DNA from: FEN-1250 sp039918615
GTDB taxonomy: Bacteria; Gemmatimonadota; Gemmatimonadetes; Gemmatimonadales; Gemmatimonadaceae
DNA: 36,189 nucleotides
Direction: 5' to 3'
Assembly (NCBI GenBank): GCA_039918615.1
Contig: JBDSHG010000129.1
Location: 1-36,189, forward strand
How positions within the stretch are numbered: the first letter of the stretch is position 1; each line of letters starts with the position of its first letter. The position numbers were made by a program, and so were the translations under genes. Below are positions 1 to 7,757 of the stretch, in pieces. Under the pieces are notes generated by a model that did no database searches, was not told where the DNA came from, and was given only the letters and a program-made list of their open reading frames with translations.

Positions 1-413
1 GTCTGCAGGCGCCGTCCGCCGAGCGTCAGAAAGCCCGCCGCGCGCGTAGTAACGACACCCATCGCGCGCAGATCCGCGAGCCCGCGAATCGCAGTGGAGA
101 TGCGCTCCGTCAGGAAGATCCGCACGAGCTCCGCCGGCTTGAGCAGCGTCCGCGGCATGTCGCGATCACGCCGCATCGGGCAGTAGTGACAGTTGAAGCT
201 GCATGCGTTGGTCATCAGGATGCGCATGAGCGTCGTGCGCGGACCGCTGCTCCCGATGCGAACGGGCCGCAGGTTCAATGGCCTCAGCGCCCCCACATCA
301 TTCACATGACGCAGCCTCGGGGGCAGCTGCTTCGTAGGCAGCCCCTCCTTGTCGTCGCCGGCCAGCGACATGAGGAGCTCGAGCTTCGCTTCGAGATTGG
401 GGGTTCGCATCAT
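1..413 (-). CDS. Radical SAM protein (rSAM_link_UDG type), partial and apparently internally deleted
   Basis: The gene runs off the left edge; 137 codons are visible. The start is the first of two tandem ATGs, behind a GGAGG six bases upstream. Residues 71-78 are the CxxxCxxC iron-sulfur motif (C71, C75, C78) in the context TNACSFNCHYCPMRRDRDMP, which I recognise from the putative DNA-modification/repair radical SAM family found with uracil-DNA-glycosylase-like proteins. After about residue 100 the sequence moves straight into STAIRGLADLRAMGVVTTRA, which resembles that family's extreme C-terminal helix-hairpin-helix end. The barrel and SPASM-free middle, roughly 200 or more residues in the family, appear to be missing, yet the frame stays open. 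The junction lies near positions 104-113. This is either a real in-frame deletion or an assembly join. The family assignment is from memory of its consensus; the deletion is inference. Confidence 0.7.
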   Translation of the reverse strand, partial: MMRTPNLEAKLELLMSLAGDDKEGLPTKQLPPRLRHVNDVGALRPLNLRPVRIGSSGPRTTLMRILMTNACSFNCHYCPMRRDRDMPRTLLKPAELVRIFLTERISTAIRGLADLRAMGVVTTRAAGFLTLGGRRLQ

Positions 414-477
414 GATGGCCTCCGGGTAAGGTTGGGAGGCCAATGATACCCGAACAAATCCCGAAGATCAAGTGCCG

Positions 478-506
478 AAAAAAGGGCTCCGAAGAGCCCG
501 GTTTTT
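478..506 (-). terminator. Rho-independent terminator with UUCG loop
   Basis: On the minus strand a perfect 6-bp stem GGGCTC/GAGCCC closes a TTCG tetraloop and is followed by six T residues (478-483). On the other strand the hairpin is followed by GG and five T, so it may work in both directions. It sits at the stop codon of the lipoprotein gene 506-916 and separates it from the radical SAM gene downstream. Confidence 0.85.
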
Positions 507-916
507 CAGCGGAGGATGCTCGTCGTCGCGTTCCGAGCGCCCGGCTTCCATACCACGCGCTGCTCATTCGATGAGAGCGAGACGTGTTGCGAGACTACGG
601 TAACGCCGGTTTCGTCGAGGGCGACGAGTTGATACTCGCCCTGGTCGAGGTGCGACGGATAGGTCAGCGTGCGCGTAGAGTCGGACTGTACGGAGCCAAG
701 GCGGAGGCGTACACCATTTGGGCGCTCGAGGAAGACCACGACATCGCGGGCAGGGCGTACATCGTTCCCCACCACCACCTCGATCCCCGGACGGCCCGCG
801 CGCGCACCGTGCATGATCGCGCACGACGACGTTGCCACGACCAGCGCCAGCGCGCCTGCCGCCACCGCGCCACGCACTACGGCCCCTCGCAATTTCACAT
901 CGCCGTTACGCTGCAT
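506..916 (-). CDS. Small predicted lipoprotein of unknown function
   Basis: The 136-aa product begins with a charged N-terminus (MQRNGDVKLRG), a hydrophobic stretch of about 20 residues and a lipobox-like ATSSC at about residue 32, which suggests an exported, lipid-anchored protein. The mature part of about 100 residues is hydrophilic, with alternating beta-prone segments (IEVVVGND, DVVVFLERPNGVRLRLG, YQLVALDETGVTVVSQHV). This looks like a small beta-sandwich carrying peptide- or carbohydrate-like loops, but I recognise no family. The ATG at 916 has a GGAAC-like site upstream; a GTG at codon 7 is an alternative. The stop overlaps a strong terminator, so the gene is probably monocistronic. Confidence 0.65.
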   Translation of the reverse strand: MQRNGDVKLRGAVVRGAVAAGALALVVATSSCAIMHGARAGRPGIEVVVGNDVRPARDVVVFLERPNGVRLRLGSVQSDSTRTLTYPSHLDQGEYQLVALDETGVTVVSQHVSLSSNEQRVVWKPGARNATTSILR

Positions 917-1109
917 CGGTGTTCCGGGAAAGGTGATTCAGAAGAATGCACACTGTGCGCCATCGACGATTGCTACACTCGAAAGTCGCACGAGTGCCAC
1001 CCTATAACTGCGCTCGCGCGCACACCACGGCAAGCGCGGTTTCCTTTTCATCCGTGTCGCGTCTGTTGAGGCTAGCGATCGTCACTCATTCGTCACGTTG
1101 CAACGAAAG

Positions 1110-1610
1110 ATGCCGCCCTTTCTGCCCTACGTCGTCGCGGCAATCGCCGCACTCGCAGTGATCTCCACCGCCGCACCCGCGGCGACCACCGTGAGCGCCC
1201 CCGACGCACTCGTCGTGCGCGCCCACACCCGCTGGGGGATCTTCGCGACGACCGAGCCCGTCATCGCCAGCCTGCATTTCCCTGCGGCATCGGGCACCGG
1301 TGGTTGGACCGAGGCCGACGCCCCCGCGATCGTCGCCTCCGAGGGTGATCTCTCACGCGTCGTCACGATCGCCGAGATCACGCCGTGCGTCGCGCGCACG
1401 CTCCCATCGGACGACAGCGCTGGGCGCACCCTCGTCCAGTGGTCGAATGACGGCGGCGCGAATTGGAACAACCTCACCAGCGTGCCGGAGACGGCTTCGC
1501 CGGTCGAGAAGGCGGGGCATTCGTCCGCACTGAAGCTCCGCTATCGTGCACGCACCGCCGCCGACAGCTGCGCGATGCGCGTCGTCTACACCGCCGTCCC
1601 CGCGCGCTAG
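1110..1610 (+). CDS. Exported protein of unknown function
   Basis: The frame opens at a TTG (1098), but I choose the ATG at 1110, giving 166 aa that begin MPPFLPYVVAAIAALAVIST, a clear signal peptide with probable cleavage after APAA. The mature protein of about 140 residues has one Cys pair candidate (one Cys in ITPCVA, one in DSCAMRVVY) that could form a periplasmic disulfide. It contains the stretch TLVQWSNDGGANWNNLTS, reminiscent of Asp-box-like turns though only one copy is present. No family is recognised. The TAG stop is fused to the convergent M48 stop by the 10-bp palindrome TAGCCGGCTA (1608-1617), so the genes end four bases apart. Confidence 0.6.
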   Translation: MPPFLPYVVAAIAALAVISTAAPAATTVSAPDALVVRAHTRWGIFATTEPVIASLHFPAASGTGGWTEADAPAIVASEGDLSRVVTIAEITPCVARTLPSDDSAGRTLVQWSNDGGANWNNLTSVPETASPVEKAGHSSALKLRYRARTAADSCAMRVVYTAVPAR

Positions 1611-1614
1611 CCGG

Positions 1615-2424
1615 CTACGGCGTCGCCGCCTTGGGCTTCGGTCCCGGCGGCAGCGCGTGCACCCGATCCTTGAACTGATGGAATGCGGTGTTGTCCTCCG
1701 TGAGCGTCCGGAGAAGCGCCGGATCCTTCGCATCGATCATCTTCTGGATGTCCGCAATCCGGTCCTGCGTAAGCGGGTGATCGCTGAACCACGCGTCCAC
1801 CGGTGACCCCCCGCCCTTCTGCTCCGACATCAGCTTCTGGAAGAACGAGACGAGCCCCTTCGGACTGATTCCCGCGCGAATCACGTTCTTGAAGCCTTCT
1901 TCATCCGCCTCTTTCTCGTCCTGCCGGCTGAATTTCGCGAACACGGCCGCGCCGCCAACCTGAATCGCCGCCTGCGACGCTTCGCTGTCGCACACATGCG
2001 TGAGCACACACGTCAGCGCTAGTCCAACATTCGCCCCCTGCTGCGTCTGCATCTGCTTCACGGAATGCCGCTTGACGACGTGCCCGATCTCGTGCCCCAT
2101 CACCCCCGCCAGCTCGTCCATCGCCGTCGCACGCTCGATCACGCCGCGGTTGACGTAGATGTATCCGCCCGGCAGCGCGAACGCGTTGACGACTTCGGTG
2201 TTCACTACGAAGAAATGCCAGTCGAGATCCGCTCGTCCCGTGAGCTTCGCAATCGAGTTCCCGAGCTGATTGATGTAGCTCTGGATCGCGGGGTCGGTTA
2301 CCACCGGCAGCGTCGCATTCAGCTGCGTCGAGTACGACTGGCCCATCTGCACTTCCTGCTGCGTCGACACCGCGCATCCCACCGCCGCGGCGCAGATCGT
2401 CACCAATGCGAGCACTCGCTTCAT
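1615..2424 (-). CDS. M48-family metalloprotease lipoprotein
   Basis: The start is the ATG at 2424, behind AGAGGA four bases upstream; a longer frame reaching 2460 would bury the signal. The 269-aa product begins MKRVLALVTICAAAVGC, a lipoprotein signal with Cys17 as the lipidation site. The zinc motif HEIGH is at residues 111-115, and the third ligand is probably E172 in DEKEADEEG. The fold and size match periplasmic M48 (Peptidase_M48) proteins of the BepA/LoiP kind, which degrade misfolded envelope proteins. The conserved ALPGGYIYVNRGVIE segment just before the motif supports this. It lies 63 bp downstream of the DNA ligase gene on the same strand but has its own ribosome site and an envelope function, so co-transcription need not imply a shared role. 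Confidence 0.9.
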   Translation of the reverse strand: MKRVLALVTICAAAVGCAVSTQQEVQMGQSYSTQLNATLPVVTDPAIQSYINQLGNSIAKLTGRADLDWHFFVVNTEVVNAFALPGGYIYVNRGVIERATAMDELAGVMGHEIGHVVKRHSVKQMQTQQGANVGLALTCVLTHVCDSEASQAAIQVGGAAVFAKFSRQDEKEADEEGFKNVIRAGISPKGLVSFFQKLMSEQKGGGSPVDAWFSDHPLTQDRIADIQKMIDAKDPALLRTLTEDNTAFHQFKDRVHALPPGPKPKAATP

Positions 2425-2487
2425 AAAATCCTCTGGTCGTGATCCTCTACGCCGAGGCAAGACACATACCGTCCGGCCCGCTATGGT

Positions 2488-3582
2488 TTATTTTGCACGC
2501 GCTTTCTTCGCTTTCTCACCTCCCCTCTTCTTCGACGCCGATCGCGTCGCCGCCCCGAGCAATAGCAGCGAGGATGCCGCCTCCCGCTCCACCTGCTGCA
2601 TCGTGCACTGCTTCGGCGCCTTGTCCGGCCGCCATCTGAGAAAGCCGGTGCCGTGCCGGAATCGTCCGCCGGTGAAATGATCGTACTCCACCTCGACTAC
2701 GAGCTTCGTCTTCAGCGGCTCCCACTCCCCCGTCCGTTCAGTGCTCCACCGGCTCGGCCCACCCGGAGCCTGCCCCGTGAACCCCGGTTTCCCCCTCAGC
2801 GCCTCGAGCTTCCGCGTCAGCGCCGCACGCTCGGCCACCGAGAACGCCGAGCAGAAGCCCACATGGTTCAGAAGTCCATTGTCGTCGTAGAGCCCGAGCA
2901 GGATCGACCCCATCGACGACCCCTTCGATGCGTAGCGAAAGCCGCCCACCACGCAGTCCGCCGTCCGCTTCTGCTTGAGCTTCTGCATTCCCAAGCGCGT
3001 GCCGCTCTGATACGGAAGATCGAGTCGCTTCGCGATCACGCCGTCGAGCGCCGAGCCCACTGAGGCGTACCACCGCCTCACCGTGCGCTCGGTGGTGGTC
3101 GCGGGCGAAAGACGGATCGCACCCGCACCCGCGAGCCGCTTCACCGCGAAGGCTTCCAGCGCCGGTCGTCGTTCCGACAGCGTCCGCTTCACCAGCGAGC
3201 TTCCCTTTCCGTCGACGAGCAGGTCGAAGACGATCAGCATCGCCGGATGCTCCGCCGCGAGCGCCTTCACCCGGCTCGCCGCCGGATGGATGCGCAAGAG
3301 CAGCTCGTCGAACGACAGGAGCTTGCCGACAGGAATCACGATCTCCCCATCCAGCACGAAGCGCTCGGCATCGATCGCTCGCACGGCGGCAACGACATCG
3401 GGGAAATACCTTCCGAGCGGCTTCCCCGACTTCGACATGAGGTCGACAGTGTCGCCATCGCGAAAAGCGACGCAACGAAAGCCATCCCACTTCGGCTCGT
3501 ACTGCCACTCGTCGCCGAGCGGGAGCTCGCCTACCTGCAGCGCCTCCATTGGCGCGTAGCTGCGCGGGATGGGCAGGCTCAC
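2488..3582 (-). CDS. ligC: ATP-dependent DNA ligase (LigC/LigD ligase-domain type)
   Basis: The 364-aa product seals DNA nicks through a lysine-AMP intermediate. Motif I is EPKWDGFR with the adenylated Lys31. Further nucleotidyltransferase motifs follow (FVLDGEIVI, LIVFDLL, DGVIAKR), then MQKLKQKRTADCVVGGF leading into an OB-fold domain (SILLGLYDDNGLLNHVGFCS, VVEVEYDHFTGGRFRHGTGF). The C-terminus is a basic tail (SKKRGGEKAKKARAK). I choose the GTG at 3582, which overlaps the polymerase stop as GTGA with a GGAG upstream; the frame itself remains open to 3633. It is the last gene of a coupled operon with a LigD-type polymerase, so a role in NHEJ-like double-strand break repair is likely. The polymerase and ligase are separate polypeptides here, not a fused LigD. 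Confidence 0.9.
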   Translation of the reverse strand: MSLPIPRSYAPMEALQVGELPLGDEWQYEPKWDGFRCVAFRDGDTVDLMSKSGKPLGRYFPDVVAAVRAIDAERFVLDGEIVIPVGKLLSFDELLLRIHPAASRVKALAAEHPAMLIVFDLLVDGKGSSLVKRTLSERRPALEAFAVKRLAGAGAIRLSPATTTERTVRRWYASVGSALDGVIAKRLDLPYQSGTRLGMQKLKQKRTADCVVGGFRYASKGSSMGSILLGLYDDNGLLNHVGFCSAFSVAERAALTRKLEALRGKPGFTGQAPGGPSRWSTERTGEWEPLKTKLVVEVEYDHFTGGRFRHGTGFLRWRPDKAPKQCTMQQVEREAASSLLLLGAATRSASKKRGGEKAKKARAK

Positions 3583-4556
3583 AACACACGCTCCAGCTTG
3601 AATCGCCCGCGCGTGGCGAGGAGCGGCTTCCACAGATCACCGAGCTTCTTCACCCTCGCGGGAACGTTGTCGATGCGGAAGTCGTCGATCTCGACGCCAT
3701 TCTCGATCTCTTTCCACGTAACGGGCGTCGACACCGCGGCCTTGGGAGTGGGACGCGGCGAGTAGATCGACGCGAGCGTGCGCCCCCACGCGTTCTGGTT
3801 GTAGTCGACGAGCACGCGGCCGCGTGGCCGCTGAGCGATGCGGTACTCGGCAGTGACGAGCTTCGGCGCGCGCGACTCCATGACGCGCGCGAATTCCTTC
3901 GCAAACGTCCACACCTGCTTCTGGAGCGGTCCCCGCACGATCGGCAGGTAGAGATGAATGCCGCTCGAGCCGGTGGTCTTTGCGAGCACCGTCATGCCGA
4001 GCGCCTCGAGTGCCTCGCGCACGAGCAGCGCCGTCTCGCGCACGCGCGCGAAGGTTGCGCCCACCACGGGATCGAGATCGAAGTGGAGATAATCGGGGCG
4101 GTGCACGTCGTCGCAGCGCGCGTACCACTGATTGAGATCAATGCAGCCGAGGTTTACGACCCAGAGCAGCGACGCGAGATCCTGCACCATCGGAAAGTCG
4201 ATGATGCTTCCGGAGCCGTGCTCGATCGCACAGGTCTCGATCCAGTCGGGGCGCGGCGACGGCGCACGCTTCATGAAGAAGCACTTGCCATCCGCGCCGT
4301 TCGGATAGCGCTTCATGACCATCGCGCGATCGCGCAGATGCGGAAGGAGCACCGGCGCGACGGCTGCGTAATAGCGAAGCAGATCGCCCTTCGTGATACC
4401 GAGCTTCGGCCAGAAGAGCTTCTCGAGATTCGTGAGCGGGACGTCGTGGTCATCGGTGGTGACGACGGCGTCGCGCACGCCCGCGGGAATCTTCACTGCG
4501 CCGCGTGCGCTCGTGGCGCCGGACTTCGTCTTCTTTTTCGCGGCGGTCGCCATCAT
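3579..4556 (-). CDS. ligD: LigD-type DNA polymerase/primase domain protein (NHEJ)
   Basis: The 325-aa protein matches the stand-alone polymerase domain of LigD, an archaeo-eukaryotic primase fold that fills gaps and adds ribonucleotides at broken ends. The early motif LTNLEKLFWPKLGITKGDLL is typical. The catalytic metal-binding pair is D160 and D162 in HFDLDP, with H201 in SSGIHLYLP and the third acidic residue D251 in VLVDYNQN. The N-terminus is basic (MMATAAKKKTKS). The ATG overlaps the upstream stop as ATGA, and the TGA stop overlaps the ligase start as GTGA, so all three genes are translationally coupled. There is no nuclease domain and no fused ligase domain, so this is the split architecture. 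Confidence 0.92.
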   Translation of the reverse strand: MMATAAKKKTKSGATSARGAVKIPAGVRDAVVTTDDHDVPLTNLEKLFWPKLGITKGDLLRYYAAVAPVLLPHLRDRAMVMKRYPNGADGKCFFMKRAPSPRPDWIETCAIEHGSGSIIDFPMVQDLASLLWVVNLGCIDLNQWYARCDDVHRPDYLHFDLDPVVGATFARVRETALLVREALEALGMTVLAKTTGSSGIHLYLPIVRGPLQKQVWTFAKEFARVMESRAPKLVTAEYRIAQRPRGRVLVDYNQNAWGRTLASIYSPRPTPKAAVSTPVTWKEIENGVEIDDFRIDNVPARVKKLGDLWKPLLATRGRFKLERVL

Positions 4557-5164
4557 CGCACCGGCACGAGCTTCGGCGGCCGCGCGCCATGGCGGGTGGC
4601 GCCCGACACCCGGATGTACGTCAGCTCGCTCGACTCGCGCACGCTGCGAAGCAGCAAGCCGCCACGGCTCATGTCGCCGCGTCCGACGAACTCCTCGGGA
4701 AAGTGGAGCCGCTCGCCGAACGCCGCCGCGAGCGTGCCGACGTACTTGTCCGTCGCGATGCTTCCGAGCAGAATCGCGGGAGCGTTGTGCGAGGCGCTGG
4801 CGAGCGCGTGGGCGTCGCGAGAGAGCGGCTCGATGAAGCGATCGGACCGCGTCGCGATGTTCACTTCCGCGAACTCGCGCATGTCGTCGAGCGTTAGTAG
4901 CGTATCGGCGTCGACCAGCCCTCGGGTGGGTGTGATGACGAGGAGCCCAGGTGCGCCGCGCGGTGGACGGGCGAAGGCCCGGGAATAGGCGAGCTTGCCG
5001 CGAAAGTAGAGGCCGCTGAGGAAGGCGAACAGCTCCCCGATCGGCACGCCACCGGCGCGAAGGCGCACGGCAAGGGGGAATGCGGCGTCAGGATTGAAGA
5101 GCAGCCGGGCGCGTTGACCGCCGCAGAAGGCGGGCGAAAGAAGAAAGATTCGCGAGGCGGTCAT
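4553..5164 (-). CDS. Unrecognised protein leading the polymerase/ligase operon
   Basis: I take the internal ATG at 5164 as the start (203 aa), because the preceding 30 codons are Arg/Pro-rich and look non-coding. The product begins MTASRIFLLSPAFCGGQRAR and contains PIGELFAFLSGLYFRGKLAY, LLVITPTRGLVDAD, AILLGSIATDKYVGTLAAAF and EEFVGRGDMSRGGLLLR. It is rich in short hydrophobic strands and has no membrane helix or signal peptide, so it is probably a soluble alpha/beta protein. It is not Ku: the Ku core is absent. It precedes the LigD-type polymerase with an ATGA overlap, which argues for stoichiometric expression with the repair enzymes. I have an impression of similar hypothetical proteins beside ligases in other bacteria, but no function is known to me. 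Confidence 0.75.
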   Translation of the reverse strand: MTASRIFLLSPAFCGGQRARLLFNPDAAFPLAVRLRAGGVPIGELFAFLSGLYFRGKLAYSRAFARPPRGAPGLLVITPTRGLVDADTLLTLDDMREFAEVNIATRSDRFIEPLSRDAHALASASHNAPAILLGSIATDKYVGTLAAAFGERLHFPEEFVGRGDMSRGGLLLRSVRESSELTYIRVSGATRHGARPPKLVPVR

Positions 5165-5427
5165 GGGCAGGGAAAGTGCAAGTCGATCGCCATTGGGTGG
5201 AGGGGCCGAGGGATCTCCGGCGCGGCGGCGTTGGGGGCGGGAAAGCTGTCTCACGGACCGTACACCGATTGTCCGGGAACGGTGACAATTTCAACGGTCT
5301 CGCGAATTCAAACGTATGTAAGACAAGCACTTAGTAGCAGGCACAAAGATCGCCTAAGTATACCGCAGCGAGTCGGATTTTCCGCTGAGACAGCGGGCCC
5401 CGGACTCGGGATGCTCCAGGAGGATCC
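5165..5427. promoter_or_regulatory. Divergent intergenic region between the repair operon and the DUF4384 gene
   Basis: These 263 bases separate two divergently transcribed units and must carry both promoters. The half near the DUF4384 gene is markedly more AT-rich (about 5284-5360). I see no convincing -35/-10 pair. A short inverted segment TCCGCTGAGACAGCGG (5380-5395) sits shortly before the ribosome-binding site and could form a small hairpin in the DUF4384 leader. Confidence 0.35.
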
Positions 5428-6891
5428 ATGATCTCGGCCTTTTTTCCAATTTTGTTCTCGGTCGTGACCGCCGCGGCGCCGAAAGCGACGCAGGCGCCAG
5501 CGGCTTCGAGCGCGGAGCCCGCGATCAGGGTCACGCTCAATCGTGATAGCTATAATCGCGGCGACCGTGCTCGCGTGACGGTGAAGGTACGCGAAGACGG
5601 GTATGTCGTCGTGCTGCACACCGACGCGAACGGTCGCGTGCGCGTGTTGTTTCCCGTCGATCCGGGCGACGACAACTTCATGAAGTCGGGACAGAGCTAC
5701 GAGATCCGCAGCCGCGGCGATCGTGATGCGTTTCAGGTCACGAGCACCGGCAGCGGCACCGTCTACGCGGCCGTCTCGATGGATGCGTTCCACCCCGACG
5801 AGTTCGTCCGCAACAACCACTGGGATTACACGAGGCTCGAGAACGACTCGGCGTCGTCGAGTGATCCCGAGGCGGCGATGACCAACATCGTCGAGCAGAT
5901 GGCCAACGGCAGCCACTTCGACTACGATCTGGCGACGTATACCGTCGAGGGCGCGTATGCGTCGACGCAGCGCGCGTACGTCGTTCCTGCGTCGTCGTAT
6001 TCGTGCTTCTACGGCGGCTGGGATCCGTGGTGCGATGGCTACTATCCGTCGCCCTCGTACTTCAGCGTCGGAGTTGGCTTCGGCTTTGGCGACTTCTGGG
6101 GACGCCCATACGGTTATGGCTTCCCACGTTATGGCGGCTACTACGGTGGCGGCTACTACGGTGGCGGCTACTATCCGCGCGGCTACGGCGCAACGGGTTA
6201 CGGCTACACTCTGGGTCACGGCTTCACGTATCGGAATCGTCAGGTCGTGCTCGGCCCGGGCGGGGGCTACGCTCTCGGAAGCCATTCCGGCTTCGCGCTC
6301 GGAAGCTCGGCCGGCTACCGCAATCGTGGCACGTTCGTGAGCTCGCGCACCGGCTCCTCCCCGCTCTACGGTGTTTCGCGCTTCAACACGCAGCGCGGGG
6401 CATCCCGCGGCAACGACTCACCGTCTGCGCGTCGCACGGCGCCGGGGGACCAGTCGGGCTTCAGGACACGTATCAACGGTGATCGTCCGCCGTACACGAA
6501 TGGTGGGTCGCGCGTCACACCGCGCGCGGAAGGAGCTCCGGCGCGCGTCACTGGGCGCGCGGAGGGAGCACCGACGCGTGTCGAGCGCGATCCCTCGCGC
6601 AGCGGAGATTCGCGTCCGACGCGCTCCGAGCCGCGCTCCGAGCCGCGGTCGGCGGAGCCGAGGAGTGAGCCGAGGTCGCAGCCGAGGAGTGAGCCAAGGT
6701 CGGAGCCGAGGAGTGAGCCGAGGTCGGAGCCGAGGAGTGAGCCAAGGTCGCAGCCGAGGAGTGAGCCGAGGTCGGAGGGTCGGTCGCGGCCACCGGAGCG
6801 CAGTAGCGGCGGCTCCCACGAGTCACACGGCGGCGGCGGTGGTGGTGGTGGCGGCGGACGTCGTGGCGGTGGTGGTGGTCATCGCCCCTAG
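5428..6891 (+). CDS. DUF4384-domain exported protein with Gly/Tyr-rich and SEPR-repeat tail
   Basis: The ATG follows a strong GGAGGATCC site. The 487-aa product starts with a signal-like segment (MISAFFPILFSVVTAAAP). Residues of about 32-125 form a DUF4384 domain (IRVTLNRDSYNRGDRARVTV, DGYVVVLHTDANGRVRVLFP, SGTVYAAVSMDAF), an Ig-like module usually found in exported or surface proteins. A Tyr/Gly-rich section follows, including the repeat GGYYG, then an Arg/Ser/Pro-rich disordered region with five tandem copies of an eight-residue unit, and finally a polyglycine end. The low-complexity half is likely disordered and extracytoplasmic. The function is unknown; a structural or envelope-associated role is a guess. 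A perfect 15-bp terminator follows the stop. Confidence 0.8.
   Translation: MISAFFPILFSVVTAAAPKATQAPAASSAEPAIRVTLNRDSYNRGDRARVTVKVREDGYVVVLHTDANGRVRVLFPVDPGDDNFMKSGQSYEIRSRGDRDAFQVTSTGSGTVYAAVSMDAFHPDEFVRNNHWDYTRLENDSASSSDPEAAMTNIVEQMANGSHFDYDLATYTVEGAYASTQRAYVVPASSYSCFYGGWDPWCDGYYPSPSYFSVGVGFGFGDFWGRPYGYGFPRYGGYYGGGYYGGGYYPRGYGATGYGYTLGHGFTYRNRQVVLGPGGGYALGSHSGFALGSSAGYRNRGTFVSSRTGSSPLYGVSRFNTQRGASRGNDSPSARRTAPGDQSGFRTRINGDRPPYTNGGSRVTPRAEGAPARVTGRAEGAPTRVERDPSRSGDSRPTRSEPRSEPRSAEPRSEPRSQPRSEPRSEPRSEPRSEPRSEPRSQPRSEPRSEGRSRPPERSSGGSHESHGGGGGGGGGGRRGGGGGHRP
6133..6174 (+). repeat. 15-bp in-gene tandem repeat encoding GGYYG
   Basis: The unit GGCGGCTACTACGGT occurs twice in full (6133-6147, 6148-6162), followed by a partial third copy. 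It lies inside the DUF4384 protein gene and encodes Gly-Gly-Tyr-Tyr-Gly. Confidence 0.9.
6658..6777 (+). repeat. Five-copy 24-bp tandem repeat encoding PRSEPRSE/Q
   Basis: Five head-to-tail copies of CCGAGGAGTGAGCCGAGGTC plus GGAG or GCAG start at 6658, 6682, 6706, 6730 and 6754. They differ only at two positions (CCG/CCA and GAG/CAG). The reading frame is kept, giving an alternating-charge Ser-Glu-Pro-Arg tract in the DUF4384 protein. Near identity at the nucleotide level points to recent expansion and probable copy-number variation between strains. Confidence 0.93.
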
Positions 6892-6903
6892 CATCGCTGG
6901 ATG

Positions 6904-6941
6904 AAGAAAGCGGGACCCGAGATTCGGGTCCCGCTTTCTTT
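6904..6941. terminator. Strong bidirectional terminator
   Basis: A perfect 15-bp inverted repeat (6904-6918 with 6926-6940) with a 7-base loop sits between the convergent DUF4384 gene and the anchored-protein gene. The stem ends in A/T-rich arms (AAGAAAG/CTTTCTT), so either strand gives a hairpin with a U-rich 3' side. Confidence 0.9.
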
Positions 6942-6960
6942 GTTCGTGGCTGCTGCGCGA

Positions 6961-7536
6961 TCAGCGCGAGCAGAGTCTCGGGCGGCGAACGCGAAGGAAG
7001 AAAATCCCCATGAGCATCGCTCCCACACCGATCATCGCCAGCGACGGAAGCATCGTCGCTGTCTTCGGCGCGATCATTCCGTCGGCCGCAGCCTCACCCG
7101 GCGTGATCGTCGGAAGCGGCGAGGCCGACTCGCCGTTCGACGTGCGGGAGATCGGACTCGCTCCGCCGCCGACGTGCGGAGCGCCCGCGCCATTCGGAGC
7201 GGCACCACCATTCGGAGCGGCGGCCATCGACGCAAGCTGCTGCGGCTTCGCGGAGTCGCCCGGCGCGATGTCGGTGGAGTCGGACATCGTGGTGAGCGCA
7301 GAGGGAGCAACAGCGCCAGTCGGCGCAGCCGCGAGGGCGCCCGCGTGGTGAAACGGAATCACTGCGGCGATCAGGCCGGCGAAGAGTCCTCCGCCGATCG
7401 CGCTCGCGATCCGGCTACTTTCTCCGCCCGGCGCGGCGCACTGGCATTCCTCCTGCCCGTACACTTTCGATACTGGGACGAGGAGCATCACTGCAGCTGC
7501 AACAACGCCAAACGTGGACCTGGAAGCAAACGACAT
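6961..7536 (-). CDS. Exported protein with C-terminal membrane anchor
   Basis: I choose the ATG at 7536 (191 aa), with AAGG five bases upstream; GTG at 7542 is less well placed. The N-terminus is a signal peptide ending near KVYGQ. A two-Cys motif (EECQCAAPGG) follows, then a hydrophobic segment (GGGLFAGLIAAVIPF), a long Ala/Pro/Gly/Ser-rich linker with the near-repeat AAPNGGAAPNGAG, and a C-terminal LPSLAMIGVGAMLMGIFFLRVRR helix ending in basic residues. The last part has the tripartite layout (short motif, hydrophobic helix, Arg cluster) of bacterial sorting or anchor signals, but I cannot match it to a named class. Function unknown. Confidence 0.65.
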   Translation of the reverse strand: MSFASRSTFGVVAAAVMLLVPVSKVYGQEECQCAAPGGESSRIASAIGGGLFAGLIAAVIPFHHAGALAAAPTGAVAPSALTTMSDSTDIAPGDSAKPQQLASMAAAPNGGAAPNGAGAPHVGGGASPISRTSNGESASPLPTITPGEAAADGMIAPKTATMLPSLAMIGVGAMLMGIFFLRVRRPRLCSR

Positions 7537-7757
7537 CAGCACCTTTGCATATGCATCGGGACGTTACAATTTAGGCGTCGTCCGCGGTCAATTGAACATG
7601 GCTACGAGCCAATCCTTGTCAAGATGCGTAGCCTGCAAGGCAGGAAATATCACGCCTTAAGGGAATGTTTAACTGTGCGCTGCGACACGTTTCCAGGAAT
7701 CGAAGTGCGGGCCGTCGGCGACGCCCGCGCGAGTGACGACGGACATTTCGGGGAGGT

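Noticed and set aside
3549..4988. A 479-codon open frame antisense to the polymerase gene
   Set aside because: It spans two coupled real genes on the other strand and has no recognisable domain.
4553..5164. Ku protein as the first gene of the repair operon
   Set aside because: The position is where Ku might be expected, but the sequence lacks the Ku core and N-terminal motif.
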